Shown: positions 45,839-54,760, counted from the first letter of the stretch. The stretch is 64,000 bases of DNA from JABFSM01 sp963762545 (GCA_963762545.1 CAVXLC010000002.1:248001-312000); one strand, 5' to 3'. Translations and numbers: made by a program. Notes: generated from the sequence alone by a model not told the origin.

Positions 45839-47038
45839 CTATCGGAGGCGCAGCACGGCATCGCAGAGGCGCTCGGCATCGTGCTTCCAGGAATAGACTG
45901 TCTCGACGGCATCCCTTCCCTTCGCGCCCATGGCCAGCCTCCCGGGTAGATCCTCCAGCAGCTCGGCCGCCGCTCTGGCGATGTCGGTCGGGTCGTCCGG
46001 AATGTGAAGCCGACCGGCGTCGGTCTCCAGCAGGATCCGACGAGTCGACGGCAAATCCGAAGCCAGGACCGGCAGCCCCGCGGCCATGTAGTCGAACAGC
46101 TTGTTCGCGAGAGTCAGGCGCACATGGGGGCTGTCGCGGAAAGGCAACAATCCGATCTGCGCGGCCTGGTAGTACCCGCTCAGCTCTCCGGGTTCCTTCC
46201 ACCCCACCAGGCGTACGACTGATTCCAGGGCAAGGGTGGCGACCTCGCGCTCGAGTGCCGCCCGTTCAGGGCCATCACCGACCACCACCAGGGCCGCTCC
46301 TGGCCGACGCGCCCGCAGCGCGGACATGGCCCGGATGACGTCCAGGACGCCCCGGTCGGCGATGATGATGCCGACGAAGAGGAGGATTTCCCTTCTCTCG
46401 CGCACCCAGTCGGCGATGTCGGCGGGAGGTGGCCCAGCCTCGCGCAGATCAGGGAGGTGCTCCGGAGTGTTGCCGACGATCACGAGGCGCTCTGGCGGCA
46501 CGCCAAGACGAATGCACCGTTCACGGGATTCGGCCGACACGACGTAGGTGCAGGCGACCCGGCGCAGAACCGGTCGCTCGACCCATTCGGCGAGTGTCGG
46601 CGATCTGATGAGTCGCTTGATCGGCCTCTGTCGCTCCAGCATTCGGAGGGAGCGCAGGAATTCCGGGTAGATCTCACCCATGTCGTAGTGCACCGGGATC
46701 CTGAACAATCGGCCGAACCACACTGCGCATGGCGCGAGCGGCAGGTCGCATACCAGGATGAGCTCGGGGCGGGTGCGCCGGATGATCCGCCAAATGGTCC
46801 ACAGCCAGACCGGATTGACGAAGAGCGGAAAGTTCAGCGCGTACCTGAGGGAGCGTCCCGGAAACCGCGGTAACCGCCATACCGACATCCAGGATTCCGC
46901 CTGCCGAGTTGGTCCCTTCTCACCATTGCGCGCAATGAGGTCGACCTGGTGGCCGGCCGCCGCGAGGGCGCGGGTCTCCTTCCGGACCCGGGTGGCCCCT
47001 CTGGGCCATTCGCCATCATAGAGGTAGAGCACCTTCAT
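45839..47038 (-). CDS. Glycosyltransferase family 4
   Basis: A 399-aa GT-B enzyme (start MKVLYLYDGEWPRGATRVRKETRAL at 47038). Donor-site features are ILLFVGIIIADRGVLDVIRAMSAL and FRDSPHVRLTLANKLFDYMAAGLPVLASDLPSTRRIL, with the KLFEYMAxGLPVI-type motif of WbuB-like enzymes. The membrane-associated patch FVNPVWLWTIWRIIRR is typical of enzymes acting on polyprenyl-linked glycans. It overlaps the ATP-grasp gene by four bases. Probable role: one sugar transfer in repeat-unit assembly. Confidence 0.87.
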   Translation of the reverse strand: MKVLYLYDGEWPRGATRVRKETRALAAAGHQVDLIARNGEKGPTRQAESWMSVWRLPRFPGRSLRYALNFPLFVNPVWLWTIWRIIRRTRPELILVCDLPLAPCAVWFGRLFRIPVHYDMGEIYPEFLRSLRMLERQRPIKRLIRSPTLAEWVERPVLRRVACTYVVSAESRERCIRLGVPPERLVIVGNTPEHLPDLREAGPPPADIADWVRERREILLFVGIIIADRGVLDVIRAMSALRARRPGAALVVVGDGPERAALEREVATLALESVVRLVGWKEPGELSGYYQAAQIGLLPFRDSPHVRLTLANKLFDYMAAGLPVLASDLPSTRRILLETDAGRLHIPDDPTDIARAAAELLEDLPGRLAMGAKGRDAVETVYSWKHDAERLCDAVLRLR

Positions 47039-48291
47039 CGTGCCGTCACTGGCCGCACCAGTCCGGCCACCACCGCGCGCAGCATGCGGTAGATCGTATC
47101 GGCCGAATAGCGCCAGTCGTGGGTATCGAAATCGTAGAAGGCCAGGGGACGTTTGTACGACCGGACGACGTCCCGCCAGGAGATGAGCTTCGCCCGCCGG
47201 TACGCGATGATCGCCCCGACGTCGGAGCGAAGCACGACGTGCCGGAAATCTCTTCCGTTCGCCCGGACCGGAGTCACCGGCTTCCCGATCATGTCGAGAT
47301 AGTGCAGCCAGCAGACGTCGACGCCGGCATAGGGCGCGGCGTCGCCGCCACCGGTGAGCCGCGGGTTGGCTTCGATCAGCTTCACTCGGCCGTCTCTCGT
47401 GTCGCGTTTCATCTCGATCTCGCAAATGCCCGAATAGCCGATGCTGCGCAGGAACCGGTCGCACGTGTCATCCGCCTCGGCATCCGCCACCGGCTCGCTC
47501 ACGGTCGCCGGACCGAAGCCCAATGGATCGCATCGCAATTCCCGAAACAGGGCGTTGGCGATGCGCCGGCCGTTCCCGTCATAGCACGCGAAATACACCC
47601 GTTTCGCCGTATCCGGTCCTTCGATGATCTCCTGGGCGATCGTGCTCGGGTTCTGGACCGCCGCCAAACGCCACGAAGCGAGCAGGGAATCGGGCGTAGC
47701 CGCGATGGCCACCTTCTGATAGGAGAGCGGATGGCCTTCGGGAAACGCCTGCCACTCGCGGAAGTGCAGCGGCTTGAGCAGACACGGGAATCGGGCTCGC
47801 CTGGCAAACTCGTCAAGCTCCTCTTCGGAGTGCACCAGCCGAGTGATGGGAAGCGGCATGCCGTGCTCCGCCGCCAGCGCATACTGCGACTGCTTGCTGG
47901 CCAGCAGCCCTTGCACGCGAACCCCGGGCGAGACGAGGTAGTGCTCCGCCAGCACACTCGCGTGGTTGGCGATGGCCGAGACGAATTGATCCGCGCTCGC
48001 GATCAGGACCGGCTTGCCACCGATCTTCGCCGACAGCCTGACCATGAACGCTATCCATCCCGCCGGGTCGGTGTCCGGATCGGGGCAGGCATGCGCCGGT
48101 CCGTAGACCGACCGGAAGCCGGGATAGTCGAGATGGCAGTCGAAGCAGCTCGCCCTGACGCCCCGCCGGAGTAGCGCGCGGACGCCGAGGACGCCCGTCT
48201 GATACGCGCCCGCGATGACGGCGGCGGGCCAATCCGGGCCCGCACGGCTCGGGTTCGGGTCGCCCGGCCCGCCGGTGTCGTCAGGCCGCAT
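47035..48291 (-). CDS. ATP-grasp carboxylate-amine ligase-like protein
   Basis: A 418-aa protein with an N-terminal Rossmann-like pre-ATP-grasp domain (AVIAGAYQTGVLGVRALLRRG) and an ATP-grasp core (FPCLLKPLHFREWQAF, QEIIEGPDTAKRVYFACY, CEIEMKRDTRDGRVKLIEANPRLTGGGDAAPYAGVD). The last segment carries the metal-binding Glu/Asn. These proteins ligate an amine to a carboxylate using ATP. In surface-polysaccharide loci they may attach amino acids to uronic acids or other acids, but the substrate is unknown. It overlaps the GT2-dehydrogenase fusion gene by 11 bases and the GT4 gene by four. Confidence 0.83.
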   Translation of the reverse strand: MRPDDTGGPGDPNPSRAGPDWPAAVIAGAYQTGVLGVRALLRRGVRASCFDCHLDYPGFRSVYGPAHACPDPDTDPAGWIAFMVRLSAKIGGKPVLIASADQFVSAIANHASVLAEHYLVSPGVRVQGLLASKQSQYALAAEHGMPLPITRLVHSEEELDEFARRARFPCLLKPLHFREWQAFPEGHPLSYQKVAIAATPDSLLASWRLAAVQNPSTIAQEIIEGPDTAKRVYFACYDGNGRRIANALFRELRCDPLGFGPATVSEPVADAEADDTCDRFLRSIGYSGICEIEMKRDTRDGRVKLIEANPRLTGGGDAAPYAGVDVCWLHYLDMIGKPVTPVRANGRDFRHVVLRSDVGAIIAYRRAKLISWRDVVRSYKRPLAFYDFDTHDWRYSADTIYRMLRAVVAGLVRPVTAR

Positions 48292-50191
48292 TCGGATCGA
48301 TCTTGAGCATCACCTTGATGTGAGCTCTCGATCGCACCGTGTTCCAGGCGAGCGCATAGTCCTCCAGCGGATAGGTGCATTGGAGGAAGGGGCGCGCATC
48401 GAGCCGCGGCAGCGTGGCGAGCGCCTCTTCGAAGTCCGCCCCATTGCTTCCCACCGACCCGACGACCGTCTTGTCGGACCCCACGATCGACTCGAAGCTG
48501 AAGCTCTGTTCGTTGTAGGGCAGGCCCAACAGCAAGAGGGTGGCTCCGGTGGCACCCTGCTGCAGCAGGGAGGTGAGAGCCGCCTGGTCGCCCGTTGCTT
48601 CGACCAGCCAGTCGAAGCGCTCCAGCTCGGCCAACGATGTCGCGGTGGTGGCAATGTCGGTGAGCAGCGCAAGCCGCGCCGGTTCCCGGTCGAAGACCGT
48701 CACGTCGTGACCCCGGGCCGCGAGCACGCGGGCCGCGAGGTGGCCAATGGTTCCGGCTCCCACCACCGCGCAGCGCTTTGGCCCGATCGAGGGCGCCAGC
48801 GCCCCCAGCTTGCGCAGCCCCTTGATGACCACCGCGAGCGGCTCCGCCAGGGCCGCTTGGGCCAGGCTGATGCCGTCGGGGACCTTGTGGGCATAGCGCG
48901 CGCGGGTAACCAGGTAGGCCGCATATCCGCCGTCCACCCCGATCACCCCGACCTCGCGCCGTTCCTGACAGGTAATCGCACTGTCCCGCTGGCAGGCCGC
49001 GCAGTTGCCGCACCCCTGAATGCATTCCACCACCACCCGGTCGCCCTCCGAGAAGCCCATGACCTTCTTGCCCAGGGAAACCACCGTGCCGGAGGATTCG
49101 TGCCCCGGGACGATCGGATACTTGGCCATTCCTGACTTGTAGTACCCGAGCCGGCCTTCGAAAATCTCCAGATCGGTCGCGCAGATCCCCTCAAAGGCGA
49201 CCCGGACCAGGATTTCGCTGGGTTTGAGCGCCGGGATGGACCGTTGCTCGAGTGACGCGGCATGGGGAGCTCGGATCACCACGGTAGGAAAGGCCTGCGC
49301 GGAATAGAGCTCCGCCCGTCGAGACGGATTGGTGAGAGTGCGGCTGTCGAGGATGCCGGTCACGATCCCGGCCGTCTTGTGGTAGCGGTACCGTACGATC
49401 TCGCCGGCGAGGCCCCCGAGGCGGCCCTGCCGGGCGGCCCGTCCGAGGTCGAGCAGGCTCCACACCATTTCCCGCAGGATTTCCCTCGGGATGTGCCGGA
49501 TGGTCCGCACCGCGGTCCATCGGCCGGCGATCCCTTCGCGGTGGAATCGGTGCCGAACCTGGGACCAGGATTCGGTGTGGACGTGAAAGATGCAGGCGGC
49601 CGGCTCGTAGAGGACCGTCTTGCCGAGCGGGATCCAGTACTTGGCCCATTCGGCATCCTCGAGGCCGGGGAGTCCCTCGTCGAAGCGGTGGGCTTCCCAC
49701 AGATCGCGTCGCACCGCGGCGTTCGCATTGTTGACGAAGACATGGTCGTCGTCCATCACCTGCGGCTTCGCCGGGAATACCCGCTCGAAATCGCGAGCCT
49801 CCGAGAACGTCGAGAGGGCGTGGCCACGCTGCCCCCCGAAGACCATGGCGGTGTCCGGCTGTCGGAGCGGGCTCACCAGACGCTCCAGCCACTGCGCATC
49901 GGTCGGAATTGCATGGGCGGAGATGATCGCGATCAGGGAACCGCGCGCCACCTCGATGCCGAGGTTCAGCGCATGCCCGAACGTAAAATCCTCGGGACGC
50001 AGCCGGACGATCCGGGCGCCATGTGCGGCGGCGATCTCCCGCGTCCGGTCCACCGAGCCCGAGTCCACCAGCACGATCTCGAAATCCCGGTAGGTCTGGG
50101 CCTGGATGGCGGCGAGCACCTCGGGGAGCCACCGCTCCTCGTTGAACGCGCGAATCACGACCGTGGTTTCCGGCGAACGGACGTCGCTCAT
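48281..50191 (-). CDS. Fused GT2 glycosyltransferase and zinc-dependent MDR dehydrogenase
   Basis: A single 636-aa frame. Residues 1 to about 235 are a family-2 glycosyltransferase: TVVIRAFNEERWLPEVLAAI, VDSGSVDRT, FGHALNLGIEVARG, HAIPTDAQWLERL and PGLEDAEWAKYW (catalytic ED). Residues about 305-636 are a medium-chain dehydrogenase: catalytic-zinc GICATD and GHESSG, structural-zinc cysteines in QGCGNCAACQRDSAITC, and Rossmann VVGAGTIGHLAARVLAARG. The two enzymes are usually separate genes. No stop or Shine-Dalgarno separates them; the dehydrogenase begins AFPTVVIRAPHAASLEQR without a Met. A sugar or alditol dehydrogenase role is likely; the substrate is unknown. Confidence 0.85.
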   Translation of the reverse strand: MSDVRSPETTVVIRAFNEERWLPEVLAAIQAQTYRDFEIVLVDSGSVDRTREIAAAHGARIVRLRPEDFTFGHALNLGIEVARGSLIAIISAHAIPTDAQWLERLVSPLRQPDTAMVFGGQRGHALSTFSEARDFERVFPAKPQVMDDDHVFVNNANAAVRRDLWEAHRFDEGLPGLEDAEWAKYWIPLGKTVLYEPAACIFHVHTESWSQVRHRFHREGIAGRWTAVRTIRHIPREILREMVWSLLDLGRAARQGRLGGLAGEIVRYRYHKTAGIVTGILDSRTLTNPSRRAELYSAQAFPTVVIRAPHAASLEQRSIPALKPSEILVRVAFEGICATDLEIFEGRLGYYKSGMAKYPIVPGHESSGTVVSLGKKVMGFSEGDRVVVECIQGCGNCAACQRDSAITCQERREVGVIGVDGGYAAYLVTRARYAHKVPDGISLAQAALAEPLAVVIKGLRKLGALAPSIGPKRCAVVGAGTIGHLAARVLAARGHDVTVFDREPARLALLTDIATTATSLAELERFDWLVEATGDQAALTSLLQQGATGATLLLLGLPYNEQSFSFESIVGSDKTVVGSVGSNGADFEEALATLPRLDARPFLQCTYPLEDYALAWNTVRSRAHIKVMLKIDPNAA

Positions 50192-51135
50192 GGCGTCCCC
50201 GGCTTGTTAAGGCCACCGAGCGTCACCGTCACGCCGGTCTCGAAGGTCCCGCCGGCGGGAAGCCGGGCGCTCTGTCCAATCCGCACCGCCGACGCCAGGT
50301 CCTTCGGCAAGTTGGTGCAAGGTTCGAGCACCGCCGTGTAGCAACCTCGCCATCCGCCGTACGAGAGGAACAGCCACAGGAACGGCAGCTGACGGGCGTC
50401 ATACCGCATCCGGAGGAACGCGCCTGTGCCCATGTCCTCGACGCCGCACCAGCCGTCGGGCAGATCGGTCACGTACACGAACTCCCGAGCCGTGCTGGAT
50501 CGCTGCGGCACCACGCTGAGATCGATCTCCCCCGCCAACGGCCAGTCGAATGGCCCTGGGCCCGGCAACAGCGTGCCAAACCCGGGGTCGACCGCCGTCA
50601 CTCGGCCGCCGGGCAGGACCAGACGGCAGCGCGGGCTGATTGCGATCGGAAGGTGCTGTTTGAACAGGAAGTGAAACGCCTGGTGGCCCCGGTTCTCGAT
50701 CCGATACGAGACGTGGAGTCGGTCGGCATCCCGGGAAAGCCGGTATTCCTTGGTGCACGATGCCTCGAGGATCGGAAATTCCGTGACCAGGCGCACGACC
50801 GCCTCGGCGCCATCGGTGGCGTCGGCCACACTCCAGGCCGCCGTCCACCAGTGACCATGGTCGGGCAGAGTGCGCCCCTCGAACTCACCCGGCGCGTCGT
50901 TCGGGAAAAGCTCTTCCCACCCTCCGGCCCATACGTCGTCGTACGGGGAACCGGGTGGGGAGGCTGCCAATGCGACATCCTCGCGATGCCAGATCCACTG
51001 GCGCTCGCGAACCCGGTCCAGGAGCTCCCACACGCGGCCCCCGAGTGATGGGATGACCTGGGCGCGAAGTCGTGAGTTCTCAAGCACCACGGTCTCAAAG
51101 CCGGAGACCAGGCCGCGGCTCACGGTGGCGCGCAT
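50188..51135 (-). CDS. Galactose mutarotase-like (aldose epimerase-fold) protein
   Basis: A protein of about 315 aa from ATG 51135; an in-frame ATG at 51192 lies inside the upstream gene and is less likely. Beta-sandwich aldose-1-epimerase-like features: FETVVLENSRLRAQVIPSLGGRVWELLDR, WAGGWEELFPNDAPGEFEGRTLPDHGHWW (His pair in place of the usual active-site His), CTKEYRLSRDADRLHVSYRIENRG and TVLEPCTNLPKDL. It may interconvert anomers or simply bind a sugar. It overlaps the GT2-dehydrogenase gene by four bases and follows the deacetylase by about 20 bp. Confidence 0.78.
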   Translation of the reverse strand: MRATVSRGLVSGFETVVLENSRLRAQVIPSLGGRVWELLDRVRERQWIWHREDVALAASPPGSPYDDVWAGGWEELFPNDAPGEFEGRTLPDHGHWWTAAWSVADATDGAEAVVRLVTEFPILEASCTKEYRLSRDADRLHVSYRIENRGHQAFHFLFKQHLPIAISPRCRLVLPGGRVTAVDPGFGTLLPGPGPFDWPLAGEIDLSVVPQRSSTAREFVYVTDLPDGWCGVEDMGTGAFLRMRYDARQLPFLWLFLSYGGWRGCYTAVLEPCTNLPKDLASAVRIGQSARLPAGGTFETGVTVTLGGLNKPGTP

Positions 51136-51154
51136 ACCTGGCCCTGAATCCGCA

Positions 51155-52054
51155 TCACTGCCCCGTCCCCCCGGGAGCAATGCGCAACACACCCGAGAGT
51201 CGCAGCATCAGCCCGTCCTCGGAGAGACCTGCCGGCACGTTGAACCGGGGGGTACGCCAGGAGCCGCCGTCGCCGTGGAACCATCCGCCTTCGATGCGCA
51301 CGGCGGCAACATATCCCGCCCTTGCGGTGGCCACCTCCACCGCAGGAGTACTGAGCCCATAGGGATAGGCGAGGACGCTCACCATCGGAACCCCGGTCGT
51401 CCGAAGCCAGTCGAGCGGGCGATTCAGTTCCTCGGAGAGCTCTCCCGGGTCGATCCGGGCCAGGTTGGGATGAGTCCACGTGTGCGCGCCGAGGGTCACC
51501 AGTCCGAGCCCTGCGAGGGCGACGATCTGGGTGCGGTCGGCGCACCCGTACCATCTCGGAAGGGGCGCGGCCGTGCCGAGTCGGCCAGGTCGGCCCGCCT
51601 CGACTTCCAGAATCCTGCTTCGCACCTCAACCGATAGCCCACCCGCACTCCCGGCCATCTCATCCCACCAGAAGGATGAGCTGCCCAGGAGACCCGGAGC
51701 CACGAACAAGGTGCTCGGTATTCCGCGGTTGGCGAGTTCGGGCAGGCCGAGTTCCACCGCACCCCGGTATGCGTCGTCGAAGGTAATCGCGACCACCGGC
51801 CCGTCATCGGATCGTGCTCCTGACAGCAGTTCGGTCAGGGTGACAATGCGGCAACTCCGCTGCAGGAGGTCCAGCTGCCGGGTGAACGCGCCGAGTCGAA
51901 GGTGGAGGGATTGCTCTCCCAGGCCCTCCAGGCCGTCCGGCACGATGTTGTGGTAGGCAAGAATCAGCGACCGTCCGCGCATGTGCCGGGGCGATCTCGG
52001 TGCGAGCCGGAGCAGTCTCTCGATCACCCGCTTGGAGACCTGGCGCGCGGTCAT
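51155..52054 (-). CDS. Polysaccharide deacetylase (NodB fold)
   Basis: A 299-aa protein: SLILAYHNIVPDG at the start, then motif 1 VAITFDDAYRGAV (DD), STLFVAPGLLG, motif 2 LGAHTWTHPNLARI (metal H-x3-H, here HTWTH), and VLAYPYGLSTPAVEVA. A stretch of about 50 residues (GSSSFWWDEMAG...) between the motifs is typical of the SFWWDxL subgroup found in surface-glycan loci. No signal peptide is visible. It overlaps the GT4 gene upstream by four bases (ATGA). Confidence 0.88.
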   Translation of the reverse strand: MTARQVSKRVIERLLRLAPRSPRHMRGRSLILAYHNIVPDGLEGLGEQSLHLRLGAFTRQLDLLQRSCRIVTLTELLSGARSDDGPVVAITFDDAYRGAVELGLPELANRGIPSTLFVAPGLLGSSSFWWDEMAGSAGGLSVEVRSRILEVEAGRPGRLGTAAPLPRWYGCADRTQIVALAGLGLVTLGAHTWTHPNLARIDPGELSEELNRPLDWLRTTGVPMVSVLAYPYGLSTPAVEVATARAGYVAAVRIEGGWFHGDGGSWRTPRFNVPAGLSEDGLMLRLSGVLRIAPGGTGQ

Positions 52055-53229
52055 GCGACCCTGCGGGGCGGGCCTTCGACCGCGGCCAGGTGCTCGCGAT
52101 ACAGCGCGACGTGCTTGTCGACCATCCGCCGAAGCGAGAACTCCTTCACCACCCGTTCCCGGGCCTGGACCCCCGACTCCCGGCGTAGCGGGTTGTCGCA
52201 CAGTACCCGCCGCCAGGTTGCCGCCAGTGCCGCGGCATCTCCGGATGGAACCAGGAGGGAGGCGAGATCCGGTCCCAGGACGGCGCGGTTGCCTCCGACA
52301 TCGGTCACGACCGGACAGAGTCCACAGCTCATCGCCTCCAGGAGGCTGATCGAAGTGCCTTCGCTCCTGGATGTCAGGGTGAAAAGGTCGAAGGCGCCGT
52401 ACACCCGCTCGACTTCGTCCCGCCATCCCAGAAATCTTACCCGGGAGGCGATGCCCAGGGTCCGGGCGAGTCCTTCCAGCATTCCGCGCTCGCCCCCGTC
52501 GCCCACGAGCACCAGCAGCGGTGGTGGCCCTCCGTCCAGTAGCTCGTTCAGTTGGGCGAAGGCCGTGAGCGCCAGGCGGTAGTTCTTTACGGGCTCGAGC
52601 CGTCCGATGCTCCCGATGACCGGAATGTCCGCAGGAAGCTCCAGGGAGCGGCGCAGTGAGGCTACCTCAGCCACCGGCCGGAGCCGGTCGACATCCACTC
52701 CATTGATGATCACCCGAATCCGGGACGGGTCGTGCACCACCCGTCGTCGGAGTACCTCGGCGATCGCCTCGGAAACCGCGATAACCGTGTCGGTTTGCCG
52801 GCTGCCGAGGTTATCGATGAGGCGGTCCCTCAGGCGGTCGGGAACCCGGCGTCCGTGCTCCGTGTGGATGACCGTCCGGACCCCCGCGAGACGGGCGGCC
52901 CGGCTGGCTTTGAACCAGACACCGGCGTGAGAATGCACAATGTCGGGTGCAATCTCCCGGAGGGTCCCTGCGAGTTCCCTGGGGTAGAGGAGGGAGAGCT
53001 TCGACATCGCCGGCACCTGATGGAGCTGGATCACCTCGGCGAGGCCATCGGCAAATCTGCCAAAGCCCTCGACGACGACGATGTGAATCTCGAACCCTCG
53101 CTCGGGGAGCGCCGTGGCCAAGTCGTGGAGAACCCGCTCCATCCCGCCATAGTGCAGTCCCGGAATGACGTGAGCCACTCGAACCGGTCGAGACACGCGT
53201 GGCGAACCGGCCAATCCGGGAGCCTCCAT
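52051..53229 (-). CDS. Glycosyltransferase family 4 (first gene of exopolysaccharide operon)
   Basis: A GT-B enzyme of about 392 aa (start ATG 53229; ATG 53241 also possible). N-terminal half: VRVAHVIPGLHYGGMERVLHDLATALPERG, DIVHSHAGVWFKASRAARLAG. Donor half: VIGSIGRLEPVKNYRLALTAFAQL and TLTSRSEGTSISLLEAMSCGLCPVVTDVGGNRAVLG. This is the PEP-CTERM/XrtA-style TIGR03088-like GT4. It leads a run of seven minus-strand genes to 44428, all overlapping or closely spaced. The sigma-54-like site at 53292-53308 is placed to drive it. Confidence 0.88.
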   Translation of the reverse strand: MEAPGLAGSPRVSRPVRVAHVIPGLHYGGMERVLHDLATALPERGFEIHIVVVEGFGRFADGLAEVIQLHQVPAMSKLSLLYPRELAGTLREIAPDIVHSHAGVWFKASRAARLAGVRTVIHTEHGRRVPDRLRDRLIDNLGSRQTDTVIAVSEAIAEVLRRRVVHDPSRIRVIINGVDVDRLRPVAEVASLRRSLELPADIPVIGSIGRLEPVKNYRLALTAFAQLNELLDGGPPPLLVLVGDGGERGMLEGLARTLGIASRVRFLGWRDEVERVYGAFDLFTLTSRSEGTSISLLEAMSCGLCPVVTDVGGNRAVLGPDLASLLVPSGDAAALAATWRRVLCDNPLRRESGVQARERVVKEFSLRRMVDKHVALYREHLAAVEGPPRRVA

Positions 53230-53291
53230 GGTGGCGAACATATACGCTGGCGAATATATACTTCTTGATACGCTGGGCCGACCGAACCCAA

Positions 53292-53308
53292 TGCAACTAT
53301 GGCGCCCA
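53292..53308 (-). promoter_or_regulatory. Candidate sigma-54 promoter of the 53229-44428 operon
   Basis: Read on the minus strand the site is TGGGCGCCATAGTTGCA, with GG 53306-53305 and GC 53294-53293 at the right 12-bp step; 11 of 14 defined positions match. It shares GGCGCCA and TTGC with the site at 61567-61583. The predicted start is near 53281, 40-52 nt before the gene. The palindrome at 53329-53346 is centred 32 bp upstream of the GG. A 16-bp-spaced direct repeat (TGGCGAAYATATAC, 53232-53245 and 53248-53261) lies in the leader. Confidence 0.5.
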
Positions 53309-53328
53309 GAATCGTGGCTTGGGCGATG

Positions 53329-53346
53329 TGTTGCGTTAACGCAACA
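53329..53346. promoter_or_regulatory. Perfect 18-bp palindrome, candidate enhancer site A
   Basis: TGTTGCGTTAACGCAACA is a perfect 18-bp inverted repeat in the divergent 154-bp region between the GT4 gene and the O-antigen ligase gene, lying between two outward-facing sigma-54-like promoters. Related sites are at 34811-34828 and 61633-61650. Confidence 0.6.
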
Positions 53347-53354
53347 GTGGGGCC

Positions 53355-53371
53355 TTGGCATTGACTGTGCA
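53355..53371 (+). promoter_or_regulatory. Candidate sigma-54 promoter of the O-antigen ligase gene
   Basis: TTGGCATTGACTGTGCA has TGGCA and TGCA with GG 53357-53358 and GC 53369-53370; 11 of 14 defined positions match. The predicted start (about 53382) falls almost on the ATG at 53384 and after its Shine-Dalgarno AAGGA (about 53375-53379). If this promoter is used, the message would be leaderless or translation would begin downstream, so it is the weakest of the set. Confidence 0.3.
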
Positions 53372-53383
53372 CGCAAGGAATCA

Positions 53384-54760
53384 ATGACTGCTATCTCGAT
53401 CCGCCAGCGGAGTCAACCAATCGCGGGTGCGGCGTCCGCCTCTGACCGCTTGGGATACGTTTATCCGCTCCTGCTGGTCTGGGTCTTTTTCGAGTTCGGA
53501 CGCCCATCGCACCCCTTCAATATCCCGCTGGTCATCTCACTCATCTCGCTGCTCACCTGGCTGGTCCGGAAAGAGAAGCAATGGACCCCGGCCACGAAAT
53601 GGTGGCTGGTCGTAATCGGCGGCGCCGCGCTCGGAATCCCGTTCGCCAACAACACCTACTCGGCGTTCTGGACGACGTACAACCTGGCGGTTCTCTTCCT
53701 GAGTATCTGCCTGCCGCTCCAATCGCTGATCACGTCAGTCGCTAGAGTCCGCCTGTGGTTCATGGTGTTTCTGGCAACCACAGTCTGGGTGGGTGTTTGG
53801 GCGGCAAGCCAGGCAGGGATCGGGCCGAACGGGGCACTCGATGAAAACTATGTGGCCACGCTCATGGACATGGCCATCGCGGTGGCGTTCTTCATGCTCT
53901 TTGCGGAGAAAGCCACCATTGTCCGGGGCCTTCTCGCCTTTTCCATGGCGGTATTCGTGGCCGCGATCGCGCTGGGTGGGAATCCCTCGCGGGGAGGATT
54001 CATCGCACTCTGCGCCGTGGCCCTCTACGGAATCTGGCGCTCGCCGCGAAAGCTCATGGGCATCAGTGGGTTGGCTGTCGTCGCAATCGCCCTTCTTGTC
54101 GTCGCAGGGCCGGGCTTCTGGACCGAGATCGGCAACTCGACCGACACGTCCAACGGAAGTACCGGGGACATTCGACTCGAGATCTGGAAGGCCGGTCTCC
54201 GGATGTGGATGGCTAACCCGATCTTGGGGGTCGGAGCCGGCAACTTCCGGTGGGCGATCGGGGATTATCAAACGGCGGAGCAGTTCGCCCATTTCCAGCG
54301 ATCCCTGGCTGGAAGTATCGTCGCCCACTCGATGTGGGTAGAGGCTCTGGCGGAGCTCGGGCTGGTTGGCGTAATAGCCACCGCCATCCTGGTCTGGCGC
54401 ACCTGGACCGACCTGGGCCGGATGCGCAACGAACTGACCGGGCTGACCTCGGGGCCCTCGGCTGATACGGATCTGGTCCGCCTCCGCTGTTATGCCGATG
54501 CCATTCGGGCCGGCATCCTGGCTGTGCTGGTGAATGGGGTATTTCTCTCCCTGTTCTACTACTCGGACTTGTGGGTTCTCCTCGCTCTGGGCAGCGGAAT
54601 GACGACCCTCTACCGCTCGGGGAAGTTGGGGCCAATTCCGGGAGCAACAACGCCGCGGCCCGTACCGGCCCAATCCGCGGTTCGTTGGCGGGGTGGCGCG
54701 GTTCTGCCGGTGCCCCCTCCATCCCAGCGCTCGCGCATCCAGAGGCGCGGGCGTCGATGA
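53384..54760 (+). CDS. O-antigen ligase family protein (Wzy_C)
   Basis: A 458-aa polytopic protein with about ten to twelve membrane helices. ATG 53384 is chosen for its Shine-Dalgarno AAGGA and because upstream in-frame ATGs would run through the promoter region. The Wzy_C/WaaL-type periplasmic loop shows ALGGNPSRGGFIALC, EIWKAGLRMWMANPILGVGAGNF and GSIVAHSMWVEALAELGLVG; the conserved Arg and His-Ser of the ligase loop are present. It ligates or polymerises an undecaprenyl-linked glycan on the periplasmic side. It is divergent from the exopolysaccharide operon. Confidence 0.88.
   Translation: MTAISIRQRSQPIAGAASASDRLGYVYPLLLVWVFFEFGRPSHPFNIPLVISLISLLTWLVRKEKQWTPATKWWLVVIGGAALGIPFANNTYSAFWTTYNLAVLFLSICLPLQSLITSVARVRLWFMVFLATTVWVGVWAASQAGIGPNGALDENYVATLMDMAIAVAFFMLFAEKATIVRGLLAFSMAVFVAAIALGGNPSRGGFIALCAVALYGIWRSPRKLMGISGLAVVAIALLVVAGPGFWTEIGNSTDTSNGSTGDIRLEIWKAGLRMWMANPILGVGAGNFRWAIGDYQTAEQFAHFQRSLAGSIVAHSMWVEALAELGLVGVIATAILVWRTWTDLGRMRNELTGLTSGPSADTDLVRLRCYADAIRAGILAVLVNGVFLSLFYYSDLWVLLALGSGMTTLYRSGKLGPIPGATTPRPVPAQSAVRWRGGAVLPVPPPSQRSRIQRRGRR

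Noticed and set aside
53228..53383. N-terminal extension of the O-antigen ligase from an upstream ATG
   Set aside because: It would translate the palindrome and promoter region into a non-membrane, non-family sequence; ATG 53384 has a proper ribosome site.
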